Of a stretch of 64,000 nt of DNA, positions 56,572 to 64,000 are shown piece by piece. Each line of letters begins with the position of its first letter. Positions within the stretch are counted from its first letter, which is position 1. Origin of the DNA: Ignavibacteriales bacterium (lineage in GTDB: Bacteria > Bacteroidota > Ignavibacteria > Ignavibacteriales > Ignavibacteriaceae); assembly GCA_016709765.1 (NCBI GenBank), contig JADJMD010000008.1, forward strand, positions 248,001-312,000. Direction: 5' to 3'. The notes under the pieces were generated by a model, which did no database searches, was not told the origin of the DNA, and saw nothing but the letters and a program-made list of their open reading frames with translations. Both the position numbers and the translations under genes were made by a program.

Positions 56572-57363
56572 TTACCTCGCTTTAATAAAATCTTTTTTAG
56601 GTTTAACACGTAAGTACACGATAAAAATTCCAACTAAAAATAAAATTCCAAATCCAAATATTCTTGTAAAGTTAAGAACATAAGTTTGTCCTTCAGGGTC
56701 ATAGCTAAAACAGAACTGTAAAACTTTTGCAATAGTTGGTGTTACTTTTCCTTCTGATGTTTCAATAACCGACATTTTAAAATCAAAAGGTAATATTCCA
56801 AATCCACTTCTTTCAGAAAAACTTGGGAAAAGATATCTGCAAATTTTTCCGGTGTTATCCACAAAAATAAACGCACCAGAATGTAAAAATTCTTTGCCTT
56901 GCCTCTTAAAATAGAATCCTGAAGCATCAGCAACTTTTTTTATTGTTGCACTATCCCCTGTTAAAAATCTCCAGCTTTCAGGAGGAATATTTTTATCAAG
57001 AACTTTTAAGAATGTCTGTTTGCGTATAGAAGCATCTTTCGAAGTTTCAAGCTGATCCATACTTATCACAACAATATTATAATCAACACCCAATACTAAA
57101 TCTGACTTATTAATAATATCAGACAATTCCATCAAAAGCGGACTGCAAATCCCAGGACAATTATAATAAACAAAAGCAAGAACTGTCGGTTTTGTAAATA
57201 GATCTTTTAATAAAACCTTGTTACCGTTTTCATCAACAAATGATTCTTGTAAGGGTATTGATTTACCAAGTTGCTCATCAATTCCTACTTCTATTTTTTT
57301 ATCATCTGCTTTAACAATAAATGCAAAAACAAAAAAGATAATCGATAAAAAAAATATTTTCAT
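56572..57363 (-). CDS. SCO1/SenC-type copper chaperone
   Basis: A 263-residue protein with a signal peptide or N-terminal anchor, a thioredoxin-like SCO domain with C-P-G-I-C (copper ligands) near residue 70 and a C-terminal membrane helix near residues 230-255. The conserved histidine lies in L-H-S-G-A-F-I-F-V-D near residue 165. It delivers copper to the CuA site of CoxB. Encoded directly before coxA. Confidence 0.93.
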   Translation of the reverse strand: MKIFFLSIIFFVFAFIVKADDKKIEVGIDEQLGKSIPLQESFVDENGNKVLLKDLFTKPTVLAFVYYNCPGICSPLLMELSDIINKSDLVLGVDYNIVVISMDQLETSKDASIRKQTFLKVLDKNIPPESWRFLTGDSATIKKVADASGFYFKRQGKEFLHSGAFIFVDNTGKICRYLFPSFSERSGFGILPFDFKMSVIETSEGKVTPTIAKVLQFCFSYDPEGQTYVLNFTRIFGFGILFLVGIFIVYLRVKPKKDFIKAR

Positions 57364-57374
57364 AAATACTAAAC

Positions 57375-58304
57375 TTAAATCAATTTTAACATAAAACTAT
57401 AAAGAGAATTCCATTCATCATTCTTAAGATTAAATACAAAACCATTAAATCCGTTTTGATTAACATTATTTATTACAACGCTTACAAAATTATTTTCATT
57501 CTGTTTCCAGCCCGTATTATTTGTAAGAAAAGAGATTGCAATTTTTTTATTCTTTACAACTTTTGTAAAAACACTATATCCATTTTCTGTTTTATATTTA
57601 TTAATCGTAGATAGGACTGTATCAATTCTATTATTTACAGACTTGTTTTCTTCGATCGTTAAAAAACTTGCACTCTTAACCGGTATTTGTGCAGGAAGCT
57701 GCAAGCCGACGGATAAATTATAAGTAGCATCCAAAGCTTGCAAGTCACCATCAGAATCTGCAGCAGGATTTGGGATAAAACTTGTTCTTATAAAATGAGC
57801 TAAAGCAAATTTTTGTTGAGGTAATAAAAATTCATAAGCGATCATAGCACTAGGCGGTAATCCCTCTTGCAGTGTTGTGTAAATATTAGATAATTTTGTT
57901 CCATTTTTCCAATTATCCTTAGAGGTAAAATTTCTTGGCGCTGGATTTAATCCCATTGACGCAGTACCTCCACCAACTCCGTTTTCTCCATGGCAGGAAG
58001 CACAATTTGTTTTATATAATTTTTCACCTTCGGCTAATAATTCAGGAGTTGAATTTTTTACATCCATAATATTAATTGGTGGAACATCCATTGCATTCTT
58101 AACTTGTAAATCAGAAACGATGGTTGTATCAGATAGTACCGGAGGAACACTCTGTCTTGAAATGTTTTCAAGATTTTGAACGTAATAAATGCCAATAATT
58201 ATTCCGACAACAATTATGTAGGGATATAACATTCCAAAAACTGCGCCCGGGTTTTGAGTAACACCAGCAATCTTATTTTTTATCCCTGAAATATAATCTT
58301 TCAT
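57375..58304 (-). CDS. membrane-anchored cytochrome c (ACIII/oxidase link)
   Basis: A 309-residue protein with an N-terminal membrane helix (residues 23-45), and a class I cytochrome c domain with C101-A-S-C-H105 near the middle and P-P-S-A-M as the likely methionine ligand. After the heme domain, residues 200-309 form an extra mixed alpha-beta domain of unknown type. Its place between actF and the SCO gene suggests an electron carrier between alternative complex III and the oxidase. Confidence 0.82.
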   Translation of the reverse strand: MKDYISGIKNKIAGVTQNPGAVFGMLYPYIIVVGIIIGIYYVQNLENISRQSVPPVLSDTTIVSDLQVKNAMDVPPINIMDVKNSTPELLAEGEKLYKTNCASCHGENGVGGGTASMGLNPAPRNFTSKDNWKNGTKLSNIYTTLQEGLPPSAMIAYEFLLPQQKFALAHFIRTSFIPNPAADSDGDLQALDATYNLSVGLQLPAQIPVKSASFLTIEENKSVNNRIDTVLSTINKYKTENGYSVFTKVVKNKKIAISFLTNNTGWKQNENNFVSVVINNVNQNGFNGFVFNLKNDEWNSLYSFMLKLI

Positions 58305-58328
58305 ATTAAACCTTAAATCTCATTTTTT

Positions 58329-59519
58329 TTAGAGATGAAAATCAATTCCTCTTTTTAATTTTGGATCACCAATTGGTATCAAGTTTTCCTTTTTAGCTTT
58401 ATAGTAAAAAACCAGAATAACTAAGCCTGTACCTGCTATTGGAAAAACTAAATCAATCCAACTAAAATAATAACCGTTTTTCATAGAGCCCATGTTTGGC
58501 ATGATAAGCCAGAACAAATCAAACAAGTGTGCAAATAGTAGCCAAACTGCTATAAATTTTAATCTTTTAGGATTCATTTTTGATGGCTGACTAAGTAACG
58601 CAAAATATGGGACAAGAAAATGTATCACTACTAAACCAAGTGAAAAGAAAACCCACCCACCATTCCAGCGAGTTATAAACCAAAAAGTTTCTTCCGGCAG
58701 ATCAGCATACCAGATTAACATGAATTGAGAGAAGGCTATGTATGCCCAGAAGTTAATAAAAGCAAATAGCAGCGCACCCAAACTGAAAAGATGATCATCA
58801 TTCATCCATTCGCCGAAGTAACCTTTTTCTTTTAGCTTTACGATCACAAAAGTAATTGCAGCTAAAGCAGCAACAACAGTTCCGCCAAAGAAATAAACTC
58901 CAAAAATTGTAGAGAACCAATGTGGTTCAAGACTCATCATAAAATCTATTGCTGTAAATGTTAGGCTTAAAGCAAACACAGGAATAAAGATAGCAGCCAG
59001 ACGAATATTCTTTTTTGTAAGTGTTTGATCTTTTGAAAGATCTTGCTTTCTGGAATTTTTAGTCATCACCCAATAGAACAAACTCCACAATCCGATAAAC
59101 ACAAACGTTCTAATGATAAAAAAAGTAATATTTAGATACGGTGCTTTGCCTTGTAAGATTTTATCATCCGCAACAGCTTCTTTATGCGCCCAATGAAACA
59201 GATCGTGATTGAATATTAATAGTGGAACAACAAGAACTAGTAGAACCGGTAAAAGTGCGGCAAAGAATTCTATAATCCTTCTAAAAGGAGTGCTCCAATC
59301 AGCACCAGCGATATATTCTAATGCAATCAGAAATAATGATCCAAGCCCGATACTAACAATCATCAGATAAGTAACAAGGTAATTAAATATTGCTCTTTCC
59401 TGATCAACAAAAAAAGCAAGCAATGATAACGCTGAACCAACGGCAAAAAGTATAAGTCCAATCTTTGATAAACCGGCGGGTAAATCTTTTTTCTGGTAAT
59501 GAAAATCAGTTTGTGACAT
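58329..59519 (-). CDS. actF: alternative complex III subunit ActF (quinol:cytochrome c oxidoreductase)
   Basis: A 396-residue polytopic membrane protein with about ten helices, the size and pattern of ActF. Family-type segments include W-S-T-P-F-R-R near residue 75, D-F-M-M-S-L-E-P-H-W-F-S near residue 190 and a conserved W-N-G-G-W in the second half. It is a paralogue-like partner of ActC in the membrane. Its 5' end overlaps the 3' end of the actDE fusion by 14 bases. Confidence 0.9.
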   Translation of the reverse strand: MSQTDFHYQKKDLPAGLSKIGLILFAVGSALSLLAFFVDQERAIFNYLVTYLMIVSIGLGSLFLIALEYIAGADWSTPFRRIIEFFAALLPVLLVLVVPLLIFNHDLFHWAHKEAVADDKILQGKAPYLNITFFIIRTFVFIGLWSLFYWVMTKNSRKQDLSKDQTLTKKNIRLAAIFIPVFALSLTFTAIDFMMSLEPHWFSTIFGVYFFGGTVVAALAAITFVIVKLKEKGYFGEWMNDDHLFSLGALLFAFINFWAYIAFSQFMLIWYADLPEETFWFITRWNGGWVFFSLGLVVIHFLVPYFALLSQPSKMNPKRLKFIAVWLLFAHLFDLFWLIMPNMGSMKNGYYFSWIDLVFPIAGTGLVILVFYYKAKKENLIPIGDPKLKRGIDFHL

Positions 59520-60672
59520 TGCTACCGGTCTCCTTATTCATCTCAATTAAATCAGAGTCGCTTGCATTTTTAGCTCTCTGCAAAACTCTTACATAATTTA
59601 CGATTGCCCATCTTTCCTCTCTTGTAATTTGAGAAGCATAAGAAGGCATTACATTTTGTCCGTTGGTTATAATGTGATATATCATACCATCACTAAAATC
59701 TCTTGCACGTCTAGAATGCAAAGTTGGTGGATTCGGAAATTGTCCTCTAAGTCTGCTGTCACCATCCGCAAAATAACCATGGCAGGGGGAGCAATATGTA
59801 AAGAACTTTGCTTTACCAAGTGCAATGTTTTCTTTTGTTGGCAATGTTGGATTTGATAAAACTTCGGTTGGATTTGTTTGACCCATATATGGATAAGGAA
59901 TAAATCCTTTTGCAACTGTTCCCTCTACTGGTGTTCTCATTCCACGTCCATCTGTAAAAAGTTCACTGGGTTTTTGTGGATTAAGTTTATCTTGATCCAT
60001 CATCCAATTGTAAGGTGTCATATAAATAAGTTTATTCAGCGTCACATAAGTGCCACCAGAAACAACAATAGCTACTCCAATCAGAAACATTATAAACTTT
60101 GGCTGAAAGATAGGATAAGCAACATCTTCGGGGAAATAGATAACTTCAATCTTTAAAGGATTTAAGTTTTTCAAAAAATCCATTACAGCATTTTCATCAA
60201 ACTTTGCATCGGTTGATTCGATTACGATGCCATACTTATCGTAAGAAACGCTCTTCATATATTCTGTATCGTGCAATGGATGTTTATTATCCGGCAGTCT
60301 AAAGAACAATGCAATCATGGCGATAACTGTTGAAACAGTTGCAAGTAAAACCGTGAGCTCAAATGTAACGGGTATAAATGCAGGTAGAGCAAAAAATGGT
60401 TTGCCACCGATTACCAATGGATAATCAACCGACATTGTCCAGTACATTAAAAATAATGCAATTACGGCTCCTGATAATCCCATTATGAGTGTAATAAAAC
60501 CCAACTTTGATGGTTTAATCTTCATGGCCGCATCCATACCATGAACCGGATACGGAGTGTTTACATCAAATTGAGTATAACCGGATTTCGTAACCTTTTT
60601 TGCTGCATTAATAATCTCATCAGGAGTTTTAAAAGTTGCTGCAATACCAAATATTTTTTGATTATTATTCAT
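59506..60672 (-). CDS. actD: ActD-ActE fusion: DUF3341 domain plus cytochrome c
   Basis: A 388-residue protein. Residues 1-180 match ActD (DUF3341): I-F-G-I-A-A-T-F, Y-P-V-H-G-M-D near residue 43 and two membrane helices near 58-80 and 95-118. A third helix follows near 205-228, then residues 280-370 form a mono-heme cytochrome c domain with C294-S-P-C-H298-G and an M-P-S-Y-A-S-Q methionine region, the expected ActE. Start at 60672 is chosen for a GGAGG ribosome-binding site eight bases upstream; the frame is also open to 60708. It overlaps the actC stop by 8 bases. Confidence 0.9.
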   Translation of the reverse strand: MNNNQKIFGIAATFKTPDEIINAAKKVTKSGYTQFDVNTPYPVHGMDAAMKIKPSKLGFITLIMGLSGAVIALFLMYWTMSVDYPLVIGGKPFFALPAFIPVTFELTVLLATVSTVIAMIALFFRLPDNKHPLHDTEYMKSVSYDKYGIVIESTDAKFDENAVMDFLKNLNPLKIEVIYFPEDVAYPIFQPKFIMFLIGVAIVVSGGTYVTLNKLIYMTPYNWMMDQDKLNPQKPSELFTDGRGMRTPVEGTVAKGFIPYPYMGQTNPTEVLSNPTLPTKENIALGKAKFFTYCSPCHGYFADGDSRLRGQFPNPPTLHSRRARDFSDGMIYHIITNGQNVMPSYASQITREERWAIVNYVRVLQRAKNASDSDLIEMNKETGSNVTN

Positions 60673-62041
60673 GATCAGCACCTCCGTGTAGAGTTGGCTG
60701 AGCACCATCAGAAACAGCTTTAACTTCCGAAATTGAAACGACTGGTAGTGATTTTGTAAACAGTATAACTAAAGTGAAAAATAAACCAAAGCTTCCAAGC
60801 AAGATTCCCAGATCAAAAATTGTTGGCCTGTAATATGCCCAGCTTGACGGTAAAAAATCCCGGCTTAATGATGTAACTGTTATTACAAATCTTTCAAACC
60901 ACATTCCAACATTTACCAATATTACAATCACCATCATTGCTGGAACAGATCTTCTAATCTTTTTGAACCAGAAAAATTGTGGAACAATAACATTGCAGCT
61001 GACCATAATCCAGTAAGCCCAGGCATAAGGACCAAATGCTCTGTTAATAAATACAAAAGTTTCGGCTTGTACACCGCTGTACCAGGCAATAAAAAACTCC
61101 ATTGCGTATGCATAACCAACCATCATTCCAGTTAACAAAATTACTTTATTCATTTTTTCAAGATGGTCTAAAGTAATTATATGCTGTAGATCAAATATCT
61201 TTCTAACAAAAACAAGAACTGTAACAACCATTGCAAATCCAGAGAAAATAGCGCCTGCTACAAAGTATGGTGGAAAGATTGTTGTATGCCAGCCTGGCAA
61301 AATTGAAACAGCAAAATCAAAACTTACAATTGTGTGAACAGAAAGAACTAACGGTGTGGCAAATCCTGCAAGTAAAATATAAGATTTTTCGTAATGCGTC
61401 CAATGTCTATTTGAATGTCTCCAACCAAGAGAAAATATTGAGTAAATAGTTTTTCTTATCTTTGATGCCGTACGATCTCTCATCGTTGCAAAATCAGGAA
61501 TCAAACCAACGTACCAAAAAACAAATGAAACTGTAAAATATGTTGAAACTGCAAAAACATCCCAAACAAGTGGCGAAGTAAAGTTAACCCATAAACCATG
61601 CTGGTTTGGATATGGTAACAAATAACCTGCTAACCATGGACGACCAGTGTGGATGACAGGAAATATTCCTGCGCACATAACTGCAAAAATTGTCATTGCT
61701 TCAGCAAACCTTGCAATACCGGTACGCCACTTTTGTCTTAATAAAAACAGGATTGCAGAAATCAATGTTCCTGCGTGTCCGATACCAACCCAGAATACAA
61801 AATTAACAATAGGGAAAGCCCAACCCACAGGTTGATTATTTCCCCAAAGTCCGGTTCCATAATAAAGGCTAAACGCTAAAAAGATTGCACCCGTAAGCAG
61901 CAAGGAAACGGAAATGGAAAGCGCGATAAAATATTTTTTATTCGGCTTTGTATCCATTGGTTTCGCTACCAGCTCTTCAATTTGAGCAACGGTTAACCTT
62001 CCGGCTACAGTGGGAGCCTCATGGGAGTAATCGATATTCAC
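60665..62041 (-). CDS. actC: alternative complex III subunit ActC (NrfD-like)
   Basis: A 458-residue NrfD/PsrC-type membrane protein with ten helices, predicted quinol site of alternative complex III. Typical segments are W-A-F-P-I-V-N-F-V-F-W-V-G-I-G-H-A-G near residue 78, F-P-V-I-H-T-G-R-P-W near residue 125 and W-H-T-T-I-F-P-P-Y-F-V-A-G-A-I-F-S-G near residue 255. The ATG shares its last base region with the actB stop (62041), so the two are translationally coupled. Confidence 0.95.
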   Translation of the reverse strand: MNIDYSHEAPTVAGRLTVAQIEELVAKPMDTKPNKKYFIALSISVSLLLTGAIFLAFSLYYGTGLWGNNQPVGWAFPIVNFVFWVGIGHAGTLISAILFLLRQKWRTGIARFAEAMTIFAVMCAGIFPVIHTGRPWLAGYLLPYPNQHGLWVNFTSPLVWDVFAVSTYFTVSFVFWYVGLIPDFATMRDRTASKIRKTIYSIFSLGWRHSNRHWTHYEKSYILLAGFATPLVLSVHTIVSFDFAVSILPGWHTTIFPPYFVAGAIFSGFAMVVTVLVFVRKIFDLQHIITLDHLEKMNKVILLTGMMVGYAYAMEFFIAWYSGVQAETFVFINRAFGPYAWAYWIMVSCNVIVPQFFWFKKIRRSVPAMMVIVILVNVGMWFERFVITVTSLSRDFLPSSWAYYRPTIFDLGILLGSFGLFFTLVILFTKSLPVVSISEVKAVSDGAQPTLHGGADHE

Positions 62042-64000
62042 TATACTTCCTCCGAGTGGATGTTTCTTAGTTTAGCTATGTATGTAACATTTGGTTTGAT
62101 GTTAAGTTCTTCAAGAACATAATAGCCAAGCTCATGATTTCTATATTTATAAAATTCTGACTCTTTATCATTTATATCTCCAAAATGAATTGCGTTTGAT
62201 CCGCAAGAATCTTGGCAGGCAGTAGTAACATCGCTTCCTTTAAGTGTTCGAGTTTCATGTGTTGCATCTGCTCTTGCTTCAGAAATTCTTTGAACACAGA
62301 AAGTACATTTTTCCATCACTCCGCGTGATCTAACAGTAACTTCAGGATTATGCATTAAGGCAAGAATAGGACTTTCCTGATAACTGTCTCTAAAATGATC
62401 TCTGAAATTGAAGAAGTTAAATCTTCTCACTTTGAATGGACAGTTGTTAGAACAATATCTTGTTCCTACGCAGCGGTTATAAACCATTTGATTCAAACCA
62501 TCTGGGCTATGATTTGTTGCAACTACAGGACAAACATTTTCACAAGGGGCTTGATCGCAATGTTGACAAAGCATAGGCTGAATGCTTACGCTTGGTTCAT
62601 CTGCAGTGCCGGAATAATATCTATCAATTCTTAACCATTGCATTTCCCTGCTTTTTAGAACCTGATCTTTTCCAACAACAGGAATATTATTTTCTACATT
62701 ACAAGCAACAACACAATCGCCACAGCCGGTACATTTATTAAGATCGATTGCCATTCCCCATTTCAAATCATTATATGGATGCGGGTCATAAACACTAATT
62801 AGTTCACCGTGATGTTTTTCTTTAATCACGTGTGAGTTTTTAATGTATCCGGCAACTGTAGATTCCTGTATAATATTTCTTGATTTGTGTAAATCCTGTA
62901 CTTTTGGATCATCAAAAGCATGATGTTCCTGAGATGAAGCTAATTCGTATGTATCTCCTGTTTTCTTAATAGAAGCGTTTGTAAAAATCCAATTAGAAAA
63001 ATTTGATGTTTTGGATAATAATTGATTTACATTAAATCCAACATTGGTTGCAACTGTACCTGAATAATTTTTTCCATAACCAGATTCGATCGTTATGACT
63101 CCATCAGCAGAACCTGCTTGCATAAAGACAGGAAGTGAAAGTTTGCGATTACCAACAGTAATCTCAACCATATCATTATTTTTTAATCCTAAATCTTTAC
63201 ATGTTTTTTCTGAAACGGCAGCATAATTATCCCACGTAATTTTAGAAACTGGATGAGGCAATTCCTGCAACCAACCGTTGTGAGCAAATCTTCCATCAGC
63301 TAAAGAATAATTTTCTTTGATGACAATTGTATGTCCACTAATATTTGCTGCACTTCCGCCTAATAATCCAGTAGTATTTGCTAATAAGGATGGTAATGAA
63401 ACTGATTCGTTAGTTAAGACAATTCCGTCATGCAGAGCGCCAAGCCAAAATCGTTTAAAATCTAATTTAGAATTAAGTTTAGGGTATATCGAATCTTCCC
63501 AATTCTTCATTAAAAATTCATGATAAAGCATTTCAGAATAGTTGTCCGCAGTTCCGCCTAACCAGGTTAACAGAATTGCTTCTTTTTGTCTTGTTTCGTT
63601 AATTGGTGCTATAACAGGCTGCTGCAATGAAATAACACTTGTGCGTAATTTTGCGTCACCCCAACTTTCAAAGTTGTGATTTATTGGTAAGACAAAATTA
63701 CTTAGATGAGTTGTTTCATTTTCTCTTTCGGAAAGACTTACAACCAATCCAACTTTACCTAGAGCATCTTTGTAACCAAGATCATTTGAAAAATGGTAAA
63801 CAGGATCGCAATCAAAATGCACTATTGCTGCAATATTTCCATCTTTCATTTTTTGTGTAAGTGATTCTAAATCCTGTAATGATGAATAATCCACCAACCT
63901 GTTTGCAGCAGAATCATTTCTAAACATTGCTGTATTTCCAAGCGCTTCATTTAACAAGTTAACAGCTATCTGAACATTTTCTGGTAAAGAGTTTCCAGCA
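62041..64000 (-). CDS. actB: alternative complex III subunit ActB, C-terminal two-thirds
   Basis: Partial gene: the frame stays open to the right window edge; about 653 codons are visible. The first part resembles a molybdopterin-oxidoreductase-like domain without cofactor; from about 1250 bases upstream of the stop come the ferredoxin-like Fe-S binding motifs C-T-G-C-G-D-C-V-V-A-C, C-Q-H-C-D-Q-A-P-C-E-N-V-C-P, C-S-N-N-C-P-F and C-T-F-C, matching the fused ActB of alternative complex III. The upstream L-N-E-A-L-G-N segment is typical of ActB. actA would lie beyond the right edge. Confidence 0.93.
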   Translation of the reverse strand, partial: AGNSLPENVQIAVNLLNEALGNTAMFRNDSAANRLVDYSSLQDLESLTQKMKDGNIAAIVHFDCDPVYHFSNDLGYKDALGKVGLVVSLSERENETTHLSNFVLPINHNFESWGDAKLRTSVISLQQPVIAPINETRQKEAILLTWLGGTADNYSEMLYHEFLMKNWEDSIYPKLNSKLDFKRFWLGALHDGIVLTNESVSLPSLLANTTGLLGGSAANISGHTIVIKENYSLADGRFAHNGWLQELPHPVSKITWDNYAAVSEKTCKDLGLKNNDMVEITVGNRKLSLPVFMQAGSADGVITIESGYGKNYSGTVATNVGFNVNQLLSKTSNFSNWIFTNASIKKTGDTYELASSQEHHAFDDPKVQDLHKSRNIIQESTVAGYIKNSHVIKEKHHGELISVYDPHPYNDLKWGMAIDLNKCTGCGDCVVACNVENNIPVVGKDQVLKSREMQWLRIDRYYSGTADEPSVSIQPMLCQHCDQAPCENVCPVVATNHSPDGLNQMVYNRCVGTRYCSNNCPFKVRRFNFFNFRDHFRDSYQESPILALMHNPEVTVRSRGVMEKCTFCVQRISEARADATHETRTLKGSDVTTACQDSCGSNAIHFGDINDKESEFYKYRNHELGYYVLEELNIKPNVTYIAKLRNIHSEEV

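Overview
The window is an AT-rich stretch of a Gram-negative, aerobically respiring chromosome that looks like the Ignavibacteria/Chlorobi side of the FCB (Bacteroidota-like) group. Three things point there. A secreted protein ends in a type IX secretion (T9SS) sorting domain with the N-Y-P-N-P-F-N-P motif. T9SS-type accessory proteins are present. Housekeeping promoters have the Bacteroidota form TTG-N20-TAnnTTTG. The genus cannot be fixed from sequence alone. I see no rRNA, CRISPR array, prophage or insertion sequence.

Left part (1-20 kb): the start of nuoM and complete nuoL, nuoK and nuoJ (complex I membrane arm), then asnS, a HAD phosphatase, a Nudix CoA-pyrophosphatase-like protein, a secreted protein, a CAU-anticodon tRNA, a badly decayed DUF72 gene, a MORN-type lipoprotein, a HIT hydrolase, an EF-G paralogue, YtxH and DUF948-like proteins, a flippase-like membrane protein, Maf, a SpoIID/LytB protein, an MFS and a MATE transporter, and tRNA-Ala(GGC).

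Middle (18-48 kb): a small lipoprotein with a C-x4-C-H motif; a probable sphingolipid locus (extended SDR, serine-palmitoyltransferase-like enzyme, GNAT-type acyltransferase); a HEAT-like/cyclophilin fusion; PorD-like and PorV/PorQ-like proteins and a helix-hairpin-helix outer-membrane protein; a five-gene MacAB-TolC-type export operon; a CCA-adding enzyme; a signalling block (membrane metallopeptidase with TPRs, Ser/Thr kinase with a YCF48-like sensor, PP2C phosphatase); tRNA-Leu(UAG)-tig-clpP; a serine hydrolase; and a VWA/AAA+ chelatase-like pair.

Right part (48-64 kb): a 963-residue T9SS cargo protein, then one long minus-strand respiratory operon. In transcription order this is actB (cut by the window edge), actC, an actD-actE fusion, actF, a membrane-anchored cytochrome c, a SCO copper chaperone, coxA, coxC, coxD, coxB, ctaB and a polytopic membrane cytochrome c. 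Together they describe electron flow from menaquinol through alternative complex III to an aa3-type oxidase, complementing the complex I genes at the left end. coxA carries a one-base frameshift in this sequence although every catalytic motif is present on either side.

The most notable observations are the strict TTG-N20-TAnnTTTG promoter found five times with an identical spacer, the candidate ceramide/sphingolipid gene set, the coxA frameshift, the decayed DUF72 gene, the ActD-ActE fusion and the unassigned multi-pass cytochrome c at the end of the oxidase operon.
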